DNA of 64,000 nt from Nocardia asteroides (GTDB lineage Bacteria; Actinomycetota; Actinomycetes; Mycobacteriales; Mycobacteriaceae), in NCBI RefSeq assembly GCF_021183625.1, contig NZ_CP089214.1, positions 2,790,001-2,854,000 of the forward strand, read 5' to 3'. The translations under genes were made by a program, and so were the position numbers. Under the pieces are notes generated by a model, which saw only the letters and a list, made by a program, of their open reading frames with translations, did not search any database and had not been told where the DNA came from. Shown piece after piece: positions 54,562 through 64,000 of this stretch; the first letter of the stretch is position 1, and every line of letters starts with the position of its first letter.

Positions 54562-57500
54562 TCAGGCGACGGTGGCGCGGAGGGAGGAGCCCTCGCGGCC
54601 GCGGACGACGTGCAGGCGGCTGGGGATGCGCTGGCGCATCTCGTCGACGTGGCTGACGATGCCGACCACGCGCCCGCCCGCGCGCAGTTCGTCGAGGACG
54701 CCCATGACGGCGTCGAGGGTATCGGCGTCGAGGCCGCCGAAGCCCTCGTCGATGAAGAGGGTGTCCAGGACGATGCCGCCCGATTCGGCGGCGACGGTGT
54801 CGGCGAGGCCGAGCGCGAGGGAGAGCGAGGCCATGAAGGTCTCGCCGCCGGAGAGCGTCTTGGCGGGGCGGACGCGGCCGGTGTAGTCGTCGCGGATGTC
54901 GAGGCCGAGGCCGCTGAGCCGGTTGCGGGCGTTCGCCCGGTCCGAGTGCACGAGTTCGTAGCGGCCGCCGGACATCCGGCGCAGCCGCGCCGAAGCCGCC
55001 GCGGCGACCTCCTCCAGCCGGGCCGCGAGCACGTACGACCGCAACGACATCTGCCTGTTGTTCTGGCCGCGCCCGGAAACCAGCTTGGCCAGCCCTTCCA
55101 GCTCCTCGAATCGGGCCTGCTGCGGCGCGAAGCGCTCGAGCTCGGACCACAGCTGCCCGCTGAGCTGTTCCAGCTTCGCCACCCGGCGCTGCGCGTCGGA
55201 GTGGTCGGCGACGGCTTGATCGCGCAGCTCCTGCGCTTCGACCAGCCCGCTCTCCAGCTCGGTGAGCTCCGCGGGCTCGGCGGCGAGCGCGGCGCCGACC
55301 TCCGGCTCGTCGAGGACGGTCTGCGCGCGGTCCCGCGCGAGCTCCGCCTCCTCCAGCGCCGTGGCGGTCTCCCGCTGCCACCGCGCGGGCCTGGCAGCCG
55401 GGCCGACCTGTGCCGTGATCGCTGCCCGGCGGCGCTCGGCCGCGAGCAGCCGATCCGCGATCGAGCCCGAATCCGGCTCCGCGACGGGGCCGTTCGAGAC
55501 GAAACCCGCATCGTTCGCCAGACGCTCGGCCCGGGCCAGCGCCGAGTCGGCCAGCTGCACCGCGGCGGCCACCTGCGCACGGGCGCTGCGCAGCTCCTCG
55601 GTGTGCTGAACCAGGGCGCGCAGCCGGGTTCGACGGCGCGCGAGCGACCCATCCGCCCCGGCGGCGGCGCGCACCCGCGCGGTGACCTGCTCGAGCTGGC
55701 TCCCGGCCGCGTCCTGCTCGGCGACGGTGGCGCCGAGCTCGGTCTCGCAGCGGCGCAGCCGGTCCTGCAACCGCTCCGACTCGGTGCGCAGCCGGGCCAG
55801 CTCGCCCGCGGCCTGCTCCCTGCCGTTCGCGAGCTCCCGCGCGTCCGCCAATTCGAGCGCGGCCGCGCGCCTGCGCGCCTCCAGCTCTGCCCGGTCGGCG
55901 TCGCCACCGTGTGCGGCGAGCGTGCTCACCGTCCGCTCCAGCTCGTTGACGAGCGCGTGCGCACTGTCGCTCACCCGCTCCGCGGCCCGCTCCCGTTCGG
56001 CGGCGGCGGCCTCCGCGGCCTTCGAGACCTGCTCGGCACCGGCGACCGCGGGCCGCGGGTGCTCGGCCGAACCGCACACCTGGCAGGGCTCGCCGGCGCG
56101 CAGCCCGGTGGCCAGCTCGGCGGCCATTCCGGCCAGGCGCCGCTCCCGCAGGTGCAGTACGGCGGCCCTGGCGTCGTTGTGCGCGGCCTTGGCCTGCACG
56201 GAAGCCGTCTGGGCGGCGACGAGTTCGCCGCGGCACTCGACCAGGCGGATCGCCGCCGCCACCGCGGTGTCGCACCGCTCGGCGGCATCGGTCAGCCCGG
56301 GCAGCGCGACCGCGGCGCCGTCGGCTTCGCGCAGCCGCGCCTCTGCGGCCGCCAGCCTGCCGGGCAGGCTCTCCCGGAGACCGGCGAGTTCATCCCGTTC
56401 CCGATGCAGGGCGCGCTCGGCGGAGGCCAGCTTCTCCAGCCTGCCGGTGAGCCCGGTCACGGCGTCGGCATCGGCGGCGCGCTCGTCGAGTCTGCCGAGC
56501 CCACCGAGCCAGGCGTGCAACGCGGGCTCGAGATCGGCCGCTTCGGGAACCGCCCCGGCATCGACCGGCACCAGCTCGATGCCATCGATGTCGGCGGCGC
56601 CCGGATCGCCGACGGCCGCGCCGAGCCGGGCGGCGATCACGTCACGGTCGGCCACCCGGGTGCCCGCGGTCTCCAGCGCGTCCCGCGCCTCGTGTACCGC
56701 CGCCACGACCGGGTCGGCCCGGTGCGCCGCCTCCAGCTCGGCCCGCAGGGCGGCCCGGTGCGCCGCCTCCGCCGCATGATCGTCCAGCTGCGTGTGCGCG
56801 ACGGCGGCGCGCTCGCGCAGGGTGCGTGCCCGCTGCTCCCGGTCCAGCGCACGCCGCGCGGTCTCGTAGGCGGCGCGGCGCGCGGTGGCCCGGTCACCCG
56901 TGCTGCCCACCTCGGCGCGGGTGGCGGCGAGCAGGTCCTGCGCCCAGACCTCGGCTTCGCTCAGCGGCGCCTCGTCCCTTGGCTGCCCGGTGACACCGGC
57001 GATCTGATCCATCAGCCCGATGACCTGCTGCCGCTGCGCCGCCAGCGCCTCCCCCGCCTCCCGCCGCCGCTCGGCCAGCCACTGTTCGACCACACCGAAG
57101 CGCTCGGTGTCGAAGAGCTTCTCCAGCAGCTTCTCCCGCTCTTCGTTGTCGGCGCGGAGGAAGCGGGCGAAATCGCCCTGCGGCAGCAGCACCACCTGGA
57201 AGAACTGATCGGCGCTCATACCGAGCAGCCGGATCACCTCGTCGCCGATCTCCTGGATCCGGGAGAGGTTCTGCCGCTCACCGTCGAGCCAGGTCAGCGT
57301 CGCTTTGGCGGCCACGGCGGTCTTCCGGCCCGGCCGGTGGAACTCCGGGCTGCGGGTGATCCGGAGGCGCTGCCCGCCCAGCGTCGCCTCCAGCACCACC
57401 TTGGGGGCGACGTCCTCCGGGGCGTGGTCGGAGTGCAGCCGCTTTCCCTCGGAGCGCGCGCCGGGCACCTTGCCGTACAGCGCGAAGGCGATGGCATCGA

Positions 57501-57633
57501 GGACCGTGGTCTTGCCCGCGCCGGTCCGGCCGTGCAGGAGGAAGAGGCCGTCGGCGCCGAGCACGTCGAAGTCGATGACGGTCGGCTGCGCGAACGGGCC
57601 GAACGCGAGGATCTCCAGCCGGTGCAGCCTCAC
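54562..57633 (-). CDS. sbcC: SbcC, ATPase subunit of the SbcCD nuclease
   Basis: This SMC-like ATPase works with SbcD to open DNA hairpins and resect double-strand breaks. The 1023-residue chain has the N-terminal P-loop HGRTGAGKTTVLDAIAFALY, two long coiled-coil regions, a zinc hook near residue 515 (GEPCQVCGSAEHP, a CxxC), and the C-terminal signature/Walker B (LSGGETFMASLSLALGLADT, LDTLFIDEGFGGLDADTLDA). It is overlapped by sbcD by 4 bp. Confidence 0.96.
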   Translation of the reverse strand: MRLHRLEILAFGPFAQPTVIDFDVLGADGLFLLHGRTGAGKTTVLDAIAFALYGKVPGARSEGKRLHSDHAPEDVAPKVVLEATLGGQRLRITRSPEFHRPGRKTAVAAKATLTWLDGERQNLSRIQEIGDEVIRLLGMSADQFFQVVLLPQGDFARFLRADNEEREKLLEKLFDTERFGVVEQWLAERRREAGEALAAQRQQVIGLMDQIAGVTGQPRDEAPLSEAEVWAQDLLAATRAEVGSTGDRATARRAAYETARRALDREQRARTLRERAAVAHTQLDDHAAEAAHRAALRAELEAAHRADPVVAAVHEARDALETAGTRVADRDVIAARLGAAVGDPGAADIDGIELVPVDAGAVPEAADLEPALHAWLGGLGRLDERAADADAVTGLTGRLEKLASAERALHRERDELAGLRESLPGRLAAAEARLREADGAAVALPGLTDAAERCDTAVAAAIRLVECRGELVAAQTASVQAKAAHNDARAAVLHLRERRLAGMAAELATGLRAGEPCQVCGSAEHPRPAVAGAEQVSKAAEAAAAERERAAERVSDSAHALVNELERTVSTLAAHGGDADRAELEARRRAAALELADARELANGREQAAGELARLRTESERLQDRLRRCETELGATVAEQDAAGSQLEQVTARVRAAAGADGSLARRRTRLRALVQHTEELRSARAQVAAAVQLADSALARAERLANDAGFVSNGPVAEPDSGSIADRLLAAERRRAAITAQVGPAARPARWQRETATALEEAELARDRAQTVLDEPEVGAALAAEPAELTELESGLVEAQELRDQAVADHSDAQRRVAKLEQLSGQLWSELERFAPQQARFEELEGLAKLVSGRGQNNRQMSLRSYVLAARLEEVAAAASARLRRMSGGRYELVHSDRANARNRLSGLGLDIRDDYTGRVRPAKTLSGGETFMASLSLALGLADTVAAESGGIVLDTLFIDEGFGGLDADTLDAVMGVLDELRAGGRVVGIVSHVDEMRQRIPSRLHVVRGREGSSLRATVA

Positions 57634-58793
57634 TCGAAGAACCCGCTCTCGATCGCGGCGTCCGGCTCGGCGACGGCCGCCGCCAGCGCCTGTTCCAGCA
57701 GCCTGACCTCGCGCTGCGACGGCTCGTCGCGCACATCCGCGACGAAGCCGCTCGCGATCTGCACATCCGACCTGCCGCGCACCCGCTCACGGTAGCGGAA
57801 CTCCGGATCTCCCTCCGGCCGTTGCCAATCCACGTGCACCGCGTAGGGGAAGCGGCTCTGTAGCCTGCGCAGCGGATCCATCGGCCGAACCGGGTCGGTC
57901 AGCTCCGCGGTGATGTAGTCGTCGACGGCGCGATCGAACACCGGGTCGGTCAGCAGTTCGTCCAGCGTGCCGGAGAGCAGCCGCAGGCCGCGGATCTCCG
58001 GCAGCTCGTGCCTTCGGACCGCCGCCAGCCCCGTTTCGTCCAGGTCGACGATCCAGACGGCCTTCCGATGCGACCGCTCGCCGAACGAGTACGGCAGCAG
58101 CGACCCCGAGTAGCGCACGGACTCCGACAGGGTCTGCGGCGAGTGCAGGTGGCCGAGCGCCACGTAGTCCATGCCGTCGAAGGCGGACGCCGAGACCTCC
58201 TCCACCCCGCCGACCGCGATCGAGCGCTCGGAGCCGGTGGCCTCGCCGCCGGTCACGAAGGCGTGCGCGAGCACCACCGCGCGCGGGGTGCCGCGGGCGG
58301 CCAGATCGGCCCTGATCCTGGCCATGGCGGCGTCGAGCACCTCGGCGTGCGAACGGGCCTGCGGCACCTCGAGTTCGGCGCGGGTGATCTCCGGCTCCAG
58401 GTAGGGGATGCCGTAGCAGGCGACGGTGCCGTGCTCGTCCTCGAGCAGGACCGGCCGGTCGCAGGCGGCGACGGTGGTGCAGAGGTGCAGCCCGCCCGCC
58501 GCGGCGAAACCGGCGCCCGCGCCGAGCCGGGCCGGGGAGTCGTGGTTGCCCGAGGTCGCCACGATGCGGGCGCCCGCTTCGCGGATCGCCTCGAAGCCGC
58601 GGTTGCAGACGGCGATGGCGTCGGCGCTGGGGATCGCGCGGTCGTAGACGTCGCCGGCGAGCAGCACGACCTCGACCGACTCGGCCGCGACGAGCTCGGC
58701 GACGGCGGCGAGCGAACGGGCCTGATCGGCAAGCAGATCGACGCCGTGGAAGGTGCGCCCGATGTGCCAGTCCGAGGTGTGCAGCAGCCGCAT
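57630..58793 (-). CDS. sbcD: SbcD, nuclease subunit of SbcCD
   Basis: The 387-residue protein is a Mre11-type calcineurin-like phosphoesterase with motifs TSDWHIGRTFHG, LLAGDVYDRAIPS, TSGNHDSPARL and a later VALGHLHSPQTL. The metal-binding Asp, His and Asn residues are all present. ATG 58793 gives the standard start MRLLHTSDWHIG; a frame 30 bp longer is possible but not needed. It is upstream of sbcC, overlapping by 4 bp. Confidence 0.96.
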   Translation of the reverse strand: MRLLHTSDWHIGRTFHGVDLLADQARSLAAVAELVAAESVEVVLLAGDVYDRAIPSADAIAVCNRGFEAIREAGARIVATSGNHDSPARLGAGAGFAAAGGLHLCTTVAACDRPVLLEDEHGTVACYGIPYLEPEITRAELEVPQARSHAEVLDAAMARIRADLAARGTPRAVVLAHAFVTGGEATGSERSIAVGGVEEVSASAFDGMDYVALGHLHSPQTLSESVRYSGSLLPYSFGERSHRKAVWIVDLDETGLAAVRRHELPEIRGLRLLSGTLDELLTDPVFDRAVDDYITAELTDPVRPMDPLRRLQSRFPYAVHVDWQRPEGDPEFRYRERVRGRSDVQIASGFVADVRDEPSQREVRLLEQALAAAVAEPDAAIESGFFE

Positions 58794-58913
58794 GCCGCGA
58801 AACCTAGGCCAACCCACCGACACAGTTCAAACTTCCACGCGGTGACCGGGGCGTCGGCGGTAACCGACCCGCCGTTCCGTCCCACCGGCCGACGGCGGGT
58901 TAGTGTGCATTCC

Positions 58914-59696
58914 GTGGCTGCTTCCCAACGTGTGCGACCCCGCGTGCCCGCCGCGCAGAGCTCGGTCCTGCCCGCGGTCCGTGGCGTCTCGGCACCGGTG
59001 GCGGTACTGATCGCGGTTGCCTGCACGATCGCGGGGTTTCTGGTCGATGCCGCCGGTGGCGGCAGTGAACTGACCCTGGTCTTCTCCGGGGCGTACGTGC
59101 TCGGCTGCCTGCTCGCGGTGCTCGCGGTGCGGTACCGGGGGCTCTTCACGACGATGGTGCTGCCGCCGCTGCTGCTCTTCGCCTCGGTGCCGCTGGCGTA
59201 CCAGTTCCTCACCGCGGGCGGCTCGACCTCGATCAAGGACATTCTGCTCAACCTGGCGATTCCGCTGGTGAACCGGTTCCCGGCCATGCTGCTCGGCACC
59301 GTGCTCGCGCTCGCCGTCGGCGGACTCCGGATCTGGCAGCGGCGGCGCGAGGAGGCGAGCGAGCGGGCCGGTGCGGGGCGGCGGGGTACCAGCTGGGGGC
59401 GCGGGTCGTCGCTGCGCGATACCGCGGAGCGCGGGAAGCGGTCGCGGAGCGAGCCCGAGGACGACGTCCACGATATGAAGACCGAGTTGCTGCCGGGGCC
59501 GTCCCGGCGGTCGGCGACCCCGCCCGCAGAGGCGGCACCGCCGCGGAAACCGCGTGGTTCCAGCCGTGGGCGCGCCGCGACGCGCGATCGCGAGGACGAG
59601 CTCCCGCGCCGCCGCGAGGGTGCGGCGCCGGGGCGGCCGACGGTGCGCTACCGCGACCGCGACCGCGACGACGACCGGCGCAAGCCCAAGCGTTAG
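58914..59696 (+). CDS. DUF6542 domain-containing membrane protein (Rv1111c-like)
   Basis: The protein of about 260 residues has an N-terminal membrane domain with four hydrophobic segments ([76 protein letters not shown]) and a long disordered, Arg/Ser/Pro-rich C-terminus that ends in R-D repeats. The DUF6542 segment [17 protein letters not shown] is recognisable. The function is unknown. GTG 58914 is one of two close starts (58905 is the other). Its last 4 bases overlap the ispH stop on the opposite strand. Confidence 0.84.
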   Translation: MAASQRVRPRVPAAQSSVLPAVRGVSAPVAVLIAVACTIAGFLVDAAGGGSELTLVFSGAYVLGCLLAVLAVRYRGLFTTMVLPPLLLFASVPLAYQFLTAGGSTSIKDILLNLAIPLVNRFPAMLLGTVLALAVGGLRIWQRRREEASERAGAGRRGTSWGRGSSLRDTAERGKRSRSEPEDDVHDMKTELLPGPSRRSATPPAEAAPPRKPRGSSRGRAATRDREDELPRRREGAAPGRPTVRYRDRDRDDDRRKPKR

Positions 59697-60697
59697 CGGC
59701 GGGCGGGGCGCAGCTCGCGGGGCAGGGCGAAGACCAGCGTCTCGTTCGCGGTGGTGACCGGCTGGACGTCGGCGAAGCCGTGCTCGGCGAGCAGCTGGAT
59801 CACCCCGTCGACCAGGATCTCCGGCACCGAGGCGCCGGAGGTGATGCCGACCGTGCGGACCCCGTCCAGCCAGGCCGTGTCCACCTCGCGGGCGTAGTCG
59901 ACCAGGTAGGCGGCCCGTGCGCCCGCGTTCAGCGCGACCTCGACCAGCCGGACCGAGTTGGACGAGTTGCGCGAGCCGACCACGATCACCAGGTCGCACT
60001 CCGGCGCCATCGCCTTGACCGCGGTCTGCCGGTTGGAGGTGGCGTAGCAGATGTCGTCGCTCGGCGGATCCTGCAGCAGCGGGAACCTCTCGCGCAGCAG
60101 CCGGACCGTCTCCATGGTCTCGTCCACGCTGAGCGTGGTCTGCGAGAGCCAGATGACCTTGTTCTCGTCGCGCACGGTCACCCCGTCGACCCCGCCCGGG
60201 CCGTCGACGAGCTGGACGTGGTCGGGCGCCTCACCGGCGGTGCCCTCCACCTCCTCGTGCCCCTCGTGGCCGATCAGCAGGATGTCGAAGTCGTCGCGGG
60301 CGAAGCGCTTGGCCTCCTGGTGCACCTTGGTGACCAGCGGGCAGGTGGCGTCGATGGTGCGCAGGCTGCGTTCGGCCGCCGAGGCGTGCACCGCGGGCGA
60401 GACGCCGTGCGCGGAGAAGACCAGCAGGGCGCCCTCCGGCACCTCGTCGGTCTCGTCGACGAAGATCACGCCGCGCTCCCGCAGCGTCTCCACGACGTGC
60501 CGGTTGTGCACGATCTCCTTCCGGACGTAGAGCGGCGCACCGTGCTTCTCCAGCGCCTTCTCCACGGTCTCGACGGCGCGGTCGACGCCTGCGCAGTAAC
60601 CGCGCGGTTCGGCCAGCAGCACCCGCTTCGCGTCGGCGGCGCCGGAGGAACCGGCGGAGCGCGCGATTCCGACGTTCAGGGAAATAGCCGAGGACAT
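59693..60697 (-). CDS. ispH: 4-hydroxy-3-methylbut-2-enyl diphosphate reductase
   Basis: IspH (LytB) makes the isoprenoid precursors IPP and DMAPP in the final step of the MEP pathway using a [4Fe-4S] cluster. The 334-residue enzyme has cluster cysteines C35 (RGYCAGV), C119 (DATCPLV) and C217 ([11 protein letters not shown]), plus [20 protein letters not shown] 60697 is preferred; a longer frame has no support. It corresponds to Rv1110 (lytB2) of M. tuberculosis. Confidence 0.96.
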   Translation of the reverse strand: MSSAISLNVGIARSAGSSGAADAKRVLLAEPRGYCAGVDRAVETVEKALEKHGAPLYVRKEIVHNRHVVETLRERGVIFVDETDEVPEGALLVFSAHGVSPAVHASAAERSLRTIDATCPLVTKVHQEAKRFARDDFDILLIGHEGHEEVEGTAGEAPDHVQLVDGPGGVDGVTVRDENKVIWLSQTTLSVDETMETVRLLRERFPLLQDPPSDDICYATSNRQTAVKAMAPECDLVIVVGSRNSSNSVRLVEVALNAGARAAYLVDYAREVDTAWLDGVRTVGITSGASVPEILVDGVIQLLAEHGFADVQPVTTANETLVFALPRELRPARR

Positions 60698-60812
60698 GTC
60701 CCACAGAATACGGACCCGAGCCGGATGCCGCCCGCGGCGGTCACACACGGGAGAATCACACCCCGTGACACTCGTCCTTTGCATCACACATCGTTTCGGG
60801 CAGGCTGGGACC

Positions 60813-61514
60813 ATGTTCCGACCACCGTTCCTGGCCAGGGTCGCGGCCGGCGCCGCCGTGTACGCCCTCGAAGAGAGCCGCAGGTTGCCGAGCGCGGCAA
60901 TTCATTTCCCGATCACGGCGGTGAGCCAGCTGCTGCAGACGTCGATGCACGTGCAGCAGTTCGTCACCAGTTTGGCGCTGAAAGGCGACGCGGTCTTCGA
61001 ACGCCTCGGCGGCAATCCGGTCGAACAACCGGAGTGGGCGACCTTCGACGAGGACGTCGACGAATACCGGGACGATTTCGCGCCGGGCGGCATCGCCGAC
61101 CCCGGGGTCAGCCGTTTCGACCGCTACACCGGCGACGACATCGGCAGCGGCAACGGCCATCTCGCGACCGCGCCGAGCTACAGCGCGCCGGAGATCGCGG
61201 CCGAGCCGGTGCCGGACGACGCCATCGCGTCAGTGACCGATATCACCCCGGAGCAGCCGCTGGAGACCGGCTCCGCGCCGCAGCCGGTGGACGAGCCGGA
61301 GCCGAGCGCGCCCGAGCCGAGCGGCCCGGAGCTGCCCGAGGTCGCCGTCAAGTACGACTACCCCGGCATGACGCTGGCCCAGCTGCGCGCCCGGCTGCGC
61401 ATGCTCTCGGTGGACGACCTCTCCGCGCTGCTCGCCTACGAGGAGCAGACCCTGGCCCGCGCGCCGTTCCTCACCATGCTCACCAACCGGATCGCCACCG
61501 TGCGGGCGCAGTGA
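60813..61514 (+). CDS. Lipid-droplet-associated protein (Rv1109c-like)
   Basis: The 233-residue protein starts with an amphipathic/hydrophobic region ([60 protein letters not shown]), typical of a protein that sits on a membrane or lipid droplet. It has a long acidic/proline-rich linker and a short C-terminal helix ([20 protein letters not shown]) that includes a [12 protein letters not shown] motif. Homologues in mycolata are named lipid-droplet-associated proteins. Its stop overlaps the xseA start in GTGA. Confidence 0.85.
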   Translation: MFRPPFLARVAAGAAVYALEESRRLPSAAIHFPITAVSQLLQTSMHVQQFVTSLALKGDAVFERLGGNPVEQPEWATFDEDVDEYRDDFAPGGIADPGVSRFDRYTGDDIGSGNGHLATAPSYSAPEIAAEPVPDDAIASVTDITPEQPLETGSAPQPVDEPEPSAPEPSGPELPEVAVKYDYPGMTLAQLRARLRMLSVDDLSALLAYEEQTLARAPFLTMLTNRIATVRAQ

Positions 61515-62755
61515 CCTCCAGCCCGGCGAACTCCGCGGAGCAGCCGTGGCCGGTGCGCACCGTCTCGATGAAGGTCGCGCAGTGGATCGACAAGCTGGGC
61601 AGCGTCTGGGTCGAGGGGCAGATCACCCAGATCTCGCTGCGGCCGGGGACGCGGACCGCGTTCCTGGTGCTGCGCGACCCGTCGGCGGACATGTCGCTCG
61701 CGGTGACCTGCGATCCGGAGCTGGTGCGCTCGGCGCCGGTGCCGCTGCGCGAGGGCACCCGGGTGGTCGTCTACGGCAAGCTGCAGTTCTATCCGGCGCG
61801 CGGCAGTCTTTCGCTGCGGGTGCTGGAGATCCGCGCGGTCGGCGTCGGTGAGCTGCTGGCCCGGATCGAGCGGCTGCGCGCGCTGCTGGACGCGGAGGGG
61901 CTCTTCGACCCGCGGCTCAAGCGGCCGCTGCCCTTCCTGCCCGGCACCGTCGGGCTGATCACCGGGCGCGGCGGCGCCGCCGAGCACGACGTGCTGAGCG
62001 TCGCCAGGAATCGCTGGCCCGCGGTGCGGTTCGAGATCCGCAACACCGCGGTGCAGGGCGCGGCGGCGGTGCCGCAGATCCTGAAGGCGCTGGCCGAGCT
62101 GGATGCCGACCCCGCGGTCGAGGTGATCGTGCTCGCGCGCGGCGGTGGCAGCGTCGAGGACCTGCTCCCCTTCTCCGACGAGGCGCTGTGCCGTGCCATC
62201 GTCGCGGCCACGACGCCGGTGGTGAGCGCGATCGGGCACGAGCCGGACAGCCCGCTCAGCGACTACGTCGCCGACCTGCGCGCCGCCACCCCGACCGATG
62301 CCGCCAAGCGGATCGTGCCGGACGCCGCCGCCGAGCTCGCCGGGGTGCGCGAGCTGCGCGAGCGCGCCGCCGGGGCGCTGCGCGGCTGGGTGCGCCGCGA
62401 GGAGCGGGCGCTGGCGCAGCTGCGCTCGCGGCCGGTGCTCGCCGACCCGCTGCGCGAGGTCGAGCGGCGCGCCGAGGAGGCGGAGCGGCTGCGCGGCGCC
62501 GCGCGGCGGTGCGCGGAGCATCGGGTGAGCGGCGAGCGGACGACGCTGCGGCACCTGCGGGAGAAGCTGGTCGCGGTGGGTCCGGCTGCCACCATGGCGC
62601 GCGGCTACGCTGTCGTGCAGCGCGTCAACGGCCGGGAGCGGCACGTGGTGCGCGCCGTCGACGAGGCGCCGGCGGGCAGCCAGCTGCGCATCCGGGTGGC
62701 GGACGGCGCGATCAGCGCGGCCGCGCTGGGAACCGAGCGGACAGGAGGGGCGTGA
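61511..62755 (+). CDS. xseA: Exodeoxyribonuclease VII large subunit
   Basis: The 414-residue protein is the catalytic subunit of exonuclease VII, which degrades single-stranded DNA. It has an N-terminal OB-fold ([40 protein letters not shown]), then the Exo VII catalytic core ([60 protein letters not shown]) and a coiled-coil C-terminus. It overlaps the upstream gene by 4 bp and xseB by 4 bp. Confidence 0.96.
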   Translation: MTSSPANSAEQPWPVRTVSMKVAQWIDKLGSVWVEGQITQISLRPGTRTAFLVLRDPSADMSLAVTCDPELVRSAPVPLREGTRVVVYGKLQFYPARGSLSLRVLEIRAVGVGELLARIERLRALLDAEGLFDPRLKRPLPFLPGTVGLITGRGGAAEHDVLSVARNRWPAVRFEIRNTAVQGAAAVPQILKALAELDADPAVEVIVLARGGGSVEDLLPFSDEALCRAIVAATTPVVSAIGHEPDSPLSDYVADLRAATPTDAAKRIVPDAAAELAGVRELRERAAGALRGWVRREERALAQLRSRPVLADPLREVERRAEEAERLRGAARRCAEHRVSGERTTLRHLREKLVAVGPAATMARGYAVVQRVNGRERHVVRAVDEAPAGSQLRIRVADGAISAAALGTERTGGA

Positions 62756-63000
62756 GCGTGCCGGACCGTGATGCCGGGAATGACATCGACGACGTTGCCG
62801 CATTCGGCTACGAGCGAGCCCGCGACGAGCTCGCCACCGTGGTGAAGATGCTCGAGCAGGGCGGGCTCGACCTGGACGAATCGCTCACGCTCTGGGAGCG
62901 CGGGGAGGCCCTGGCGAATCGCTGCGAGGAGCACCTCGCCGGTGCCCGCGAGCGCGTGGAGAACGCCCTCGCCCGCGCCGACCTGGAGAACGAGGAGTGA
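62752..63000 (+). CDS. xseB: Exodeoxyribonuclease VII small subunit
   Basis: The 82-residue protein has the XseB helical motif [40 protein letters not shown], typical for the small subunit that binds the large subunit's coiled coil. The GTG start lies in GTGA with the xseA stop, with GGAGGGG upstream. It is the last gene of this operon; the next genes run on the opposite strand. Confidence 0.95.
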   Translation: MSVPDRDAGNDIDDVAAFGYERARDELATVVKMLEQGGLDLDESLTLWERGEALANRCEEHLAGARERVENALARADLENEE

Positions 63001-63112
63001 ATAGGTCGCGCCGCCGCGCGGTGACTCTCGGCTGAGCCGGACCGGCACGGCTCGCGAATGAGCCCGCCTGCCTCGGCTCACGGTCGATGACGGCCCTGGC
63101 GCGCGGCGCGAC

Positions 63113-63182
63113 AGCGGCTCGGTGCGTGCGGCGCACAGCGGCTCGGTGCGTGCGGCGCACAGCGGCTCGGTGCGTGCGGCGC
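63113..63182 (+). repeat. Tandem 24-bp repeat, about 2.9 copies
   Basis: The unit begins AGCGGCTCGGTGCGTGCGGC and ends GCAC, repeating at 63113, 63137 and 63161 with no mismatch before the last two bases. It lies between xseB and the DUF4245 gene, just after that gene's stop codon on the minus strand. No gene covers it. The unit is a multiple of three, but there is no good frame with a start signal. Confidence 0.8.
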
Positions 63183-63187
63183 CCGCG

Positions 63188-63763
63188 TCAGCGGGACGGC
63201 GGCTGCAGCGGCTGCGCGGCGGTGACGGCGCCCGCGAGGGTGCGGAAGGCCGCCTCGTTGCCGGCGCCGGTGACGAGCACCCGGACCGCGCCGAGGTCGG
63301 CGACCCAGGCGTTCTCCTCGGTCGGCTCGCTGTAGACCACCCATCTCGTCCCGTCGACCTCGACCGTCCCGGTCGGGTAGCGGGAGCCGAGGACGAAACG
63401 GGCCAGCTGCTCCTCGGTGGCGCTGCTCTGCGAGAACCGCAGGTAGGTGCCCTCCCCGGTGATATATCCGACGGAGCTGATCGGCCCGCCGCCCGCGCCG
63501 GTGATGGTCTCCCTGCTCCCCGAGTTCGGCGTCCAGTCGGCCGGGAGCTCCGGGTTGCGGATGGGGAACGGCAGGGTGCGGGCGTCCGAGCCGAGCGCCG
63601 CGTCGACGTCGAAATTCGGGATCCGCCCCTGGGTGGGCCCGGTGGCGGAGAAGCTGCACTGGCTGGCCAGCCCGGCGAAGACCACGGCGATCAGCACCAG
63701 CGGGATCAGCGAGAAGAACAGATCCCTGTAGTCGTGCAGAATGCGTGGCTTCGAAGATGGCAC
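63188..63763 (-). CDS. DUF4245 domain-containing membrane protein (Rv1100-like)
   Basis: The 191-residue protein has a short N-terminus (PSSKPRILHDYRDLFFSLIP), one membrane segment (LIPLVLIAVVFAGLAS) and an extracytoplasmic DUF4245 domain (ARTLPFPIRNPELPADWTPN, LRFSQSSATEEQLARFVLGS, WVVYSEPTEENAWVADLG). The function is unknown; the family is restricted to actinobacteria. GTG 63763 is preferred because it matches the position of the homologue's start, although the GGAGG before it is close. It is divergent from glpX, 110 bp apart, the arrangement of Rv1100/Rv1099c. Confidence 0.85.
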   Translation of the reverse strand: MPSSKPRILHDYRDLFFSLIPLVLIAVVFAGLASQCSFSATGPTQGRIPNFDVDAALGSDARTLPFPIRNPELPADWTPNSGSRETITGAGGGPISSVGYITGEGTYLRFSQSSATEEQLARFVLGSRYPTGTVEVDGTRWVVYSEPTEENAWVADLGAVRVLVTGAGNEAAFRTLAGAVTAAQPLQPPSR

Positions 63764-63873
63764 GCCTCCCAGTATCCCCACCAGCGGCGCAGCCCGTGCA
63801 CAGGGGTGTACGGCCGTACCGGTCGTAGTGAGACAATCGCGGTGGATTTCCCGAACCAAGGAGGCACCCCGCG

Positions 63874-64000
63874 ATGACGGCAACTTCGCCCGCACCGAGC
63901 CGCCGTGAGGCACCCGACCGCAACCTCGCGCTGGAGCTGGTCCGCGTCACGGAGGCCGGTGCCATGGCCGCCGGCCGCTGGGTCGGCCGCGGGGACAAGG
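63874..64000 (+). CDS. glpX: Fructose-1,6-bisphosphatase class II, N-terminus (runs off the right edge)
   Basis: The first 42 residues ([40 protein letters not shown], then DK) are the start of GlpX. The [22 protein letters not shown] segment is characteristic of class II fructose-1,6-bisphosphatases, where an acidic residue in this helix region helps bind metal. GlpX makes fructose-6-phosphate for gluconeogenesis and is the main FBPase of mycobacteria. AAGGAGG lies 8 bp before the ATG. The rest is outside the window. Confidence 0.93.
   Translation, partial: MTATSPAPSRREAPDRNLALELVRVTEAGAMAAGRWVGRGDK

Noticed and set aside
54610..57795. Long open frame on the plus strand opposite sbcC
   Set aside because: It is antisense to a clear SbcC gene and carries no recognisable domain.

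Overview
The window is GC-rich actinobacterial chromosome, most likely Nocardia or a close relative in the Mycobacteriales. The evidence is gene content and order. It carries mycothiol (mshB), coenzyme F420 (fbiC), polar PIM (pimE) and lpqW genes, plus typA, dapC and a 7Fe ferredoxin. From what I remember of the M. tuberculosis H37Rv map, the core genes follow the order of two blocks, Rv1188 to Rv1157 and Rv1112 to Rv1099. No search was run, so the genus is inferred.

Region by region: 0-5.2 kb holds a TetR gene divergent from an MpaB-like oxygenase gene, the proline catabolic pair putB-pruA, and a CPBP membrane protease. 5.3-8.1 kb is accessory: a C-terminal remnant of a flavin disulfide oxidoreductase, a frameshifted WhiB gene, two unknown small genes, and an XRE/DUF5753 regulator with its DUF397 partner. 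8.3-15.1 kb is a foreign-looking island: a decayed IS3-type element, a type III-like Mod-Res restriction pair, and a convergent PIN-domain gene. The restriction genes are visibly less GC-rich than their surroundings.

15.1-29.8 kb is conserved core: dapC, ferredoxin, fbiC, two PH-domain membrane proteins, small membrane and soluble proteins, mshB, lpqW, typA, a cysteine-rich miniprotein behind an IdeR-like box, a pterin dehydratase, pimE and a secreted protein ending at a strong terminator. 29.8-47.4 kb is more variable: a Ser/Gly repeat protein, a DUF1906 Tat protein, an internally duplicated protein, a four-gene osmoprotectant ABC operon, an MFS/MarR divergon with tandem operators, a pair of proteins sharing a domain, TetR and MarR regulators, an extradiol dioxygenase, a four-gene roadblock/LC7 operon, a LppP/LprE lipoprotein and a VapBC module.

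47.4-64 kb returns to core: ychF, an AraC-VOC pair, cstA with its small YbdD partner, alkylation repair (Ada-AlkA fusion plus ogt), sbcCD, a DUF6542 membrane protein, ispH, a lipid-droplet-associated protein, xseAB, a DUF4245 protein and the start of glpX. Operons are tightly packed; many neighbours overlap by 4 bp (ATGA or GTGA), which implies translational coupling. The parts most worth a second look are the restriction-PIN island, the roadblock operon without a GTPase, the IdeR-like box with its 57-residue cysteine-rich protein, and the two-protein 38.5-40 kb operon.
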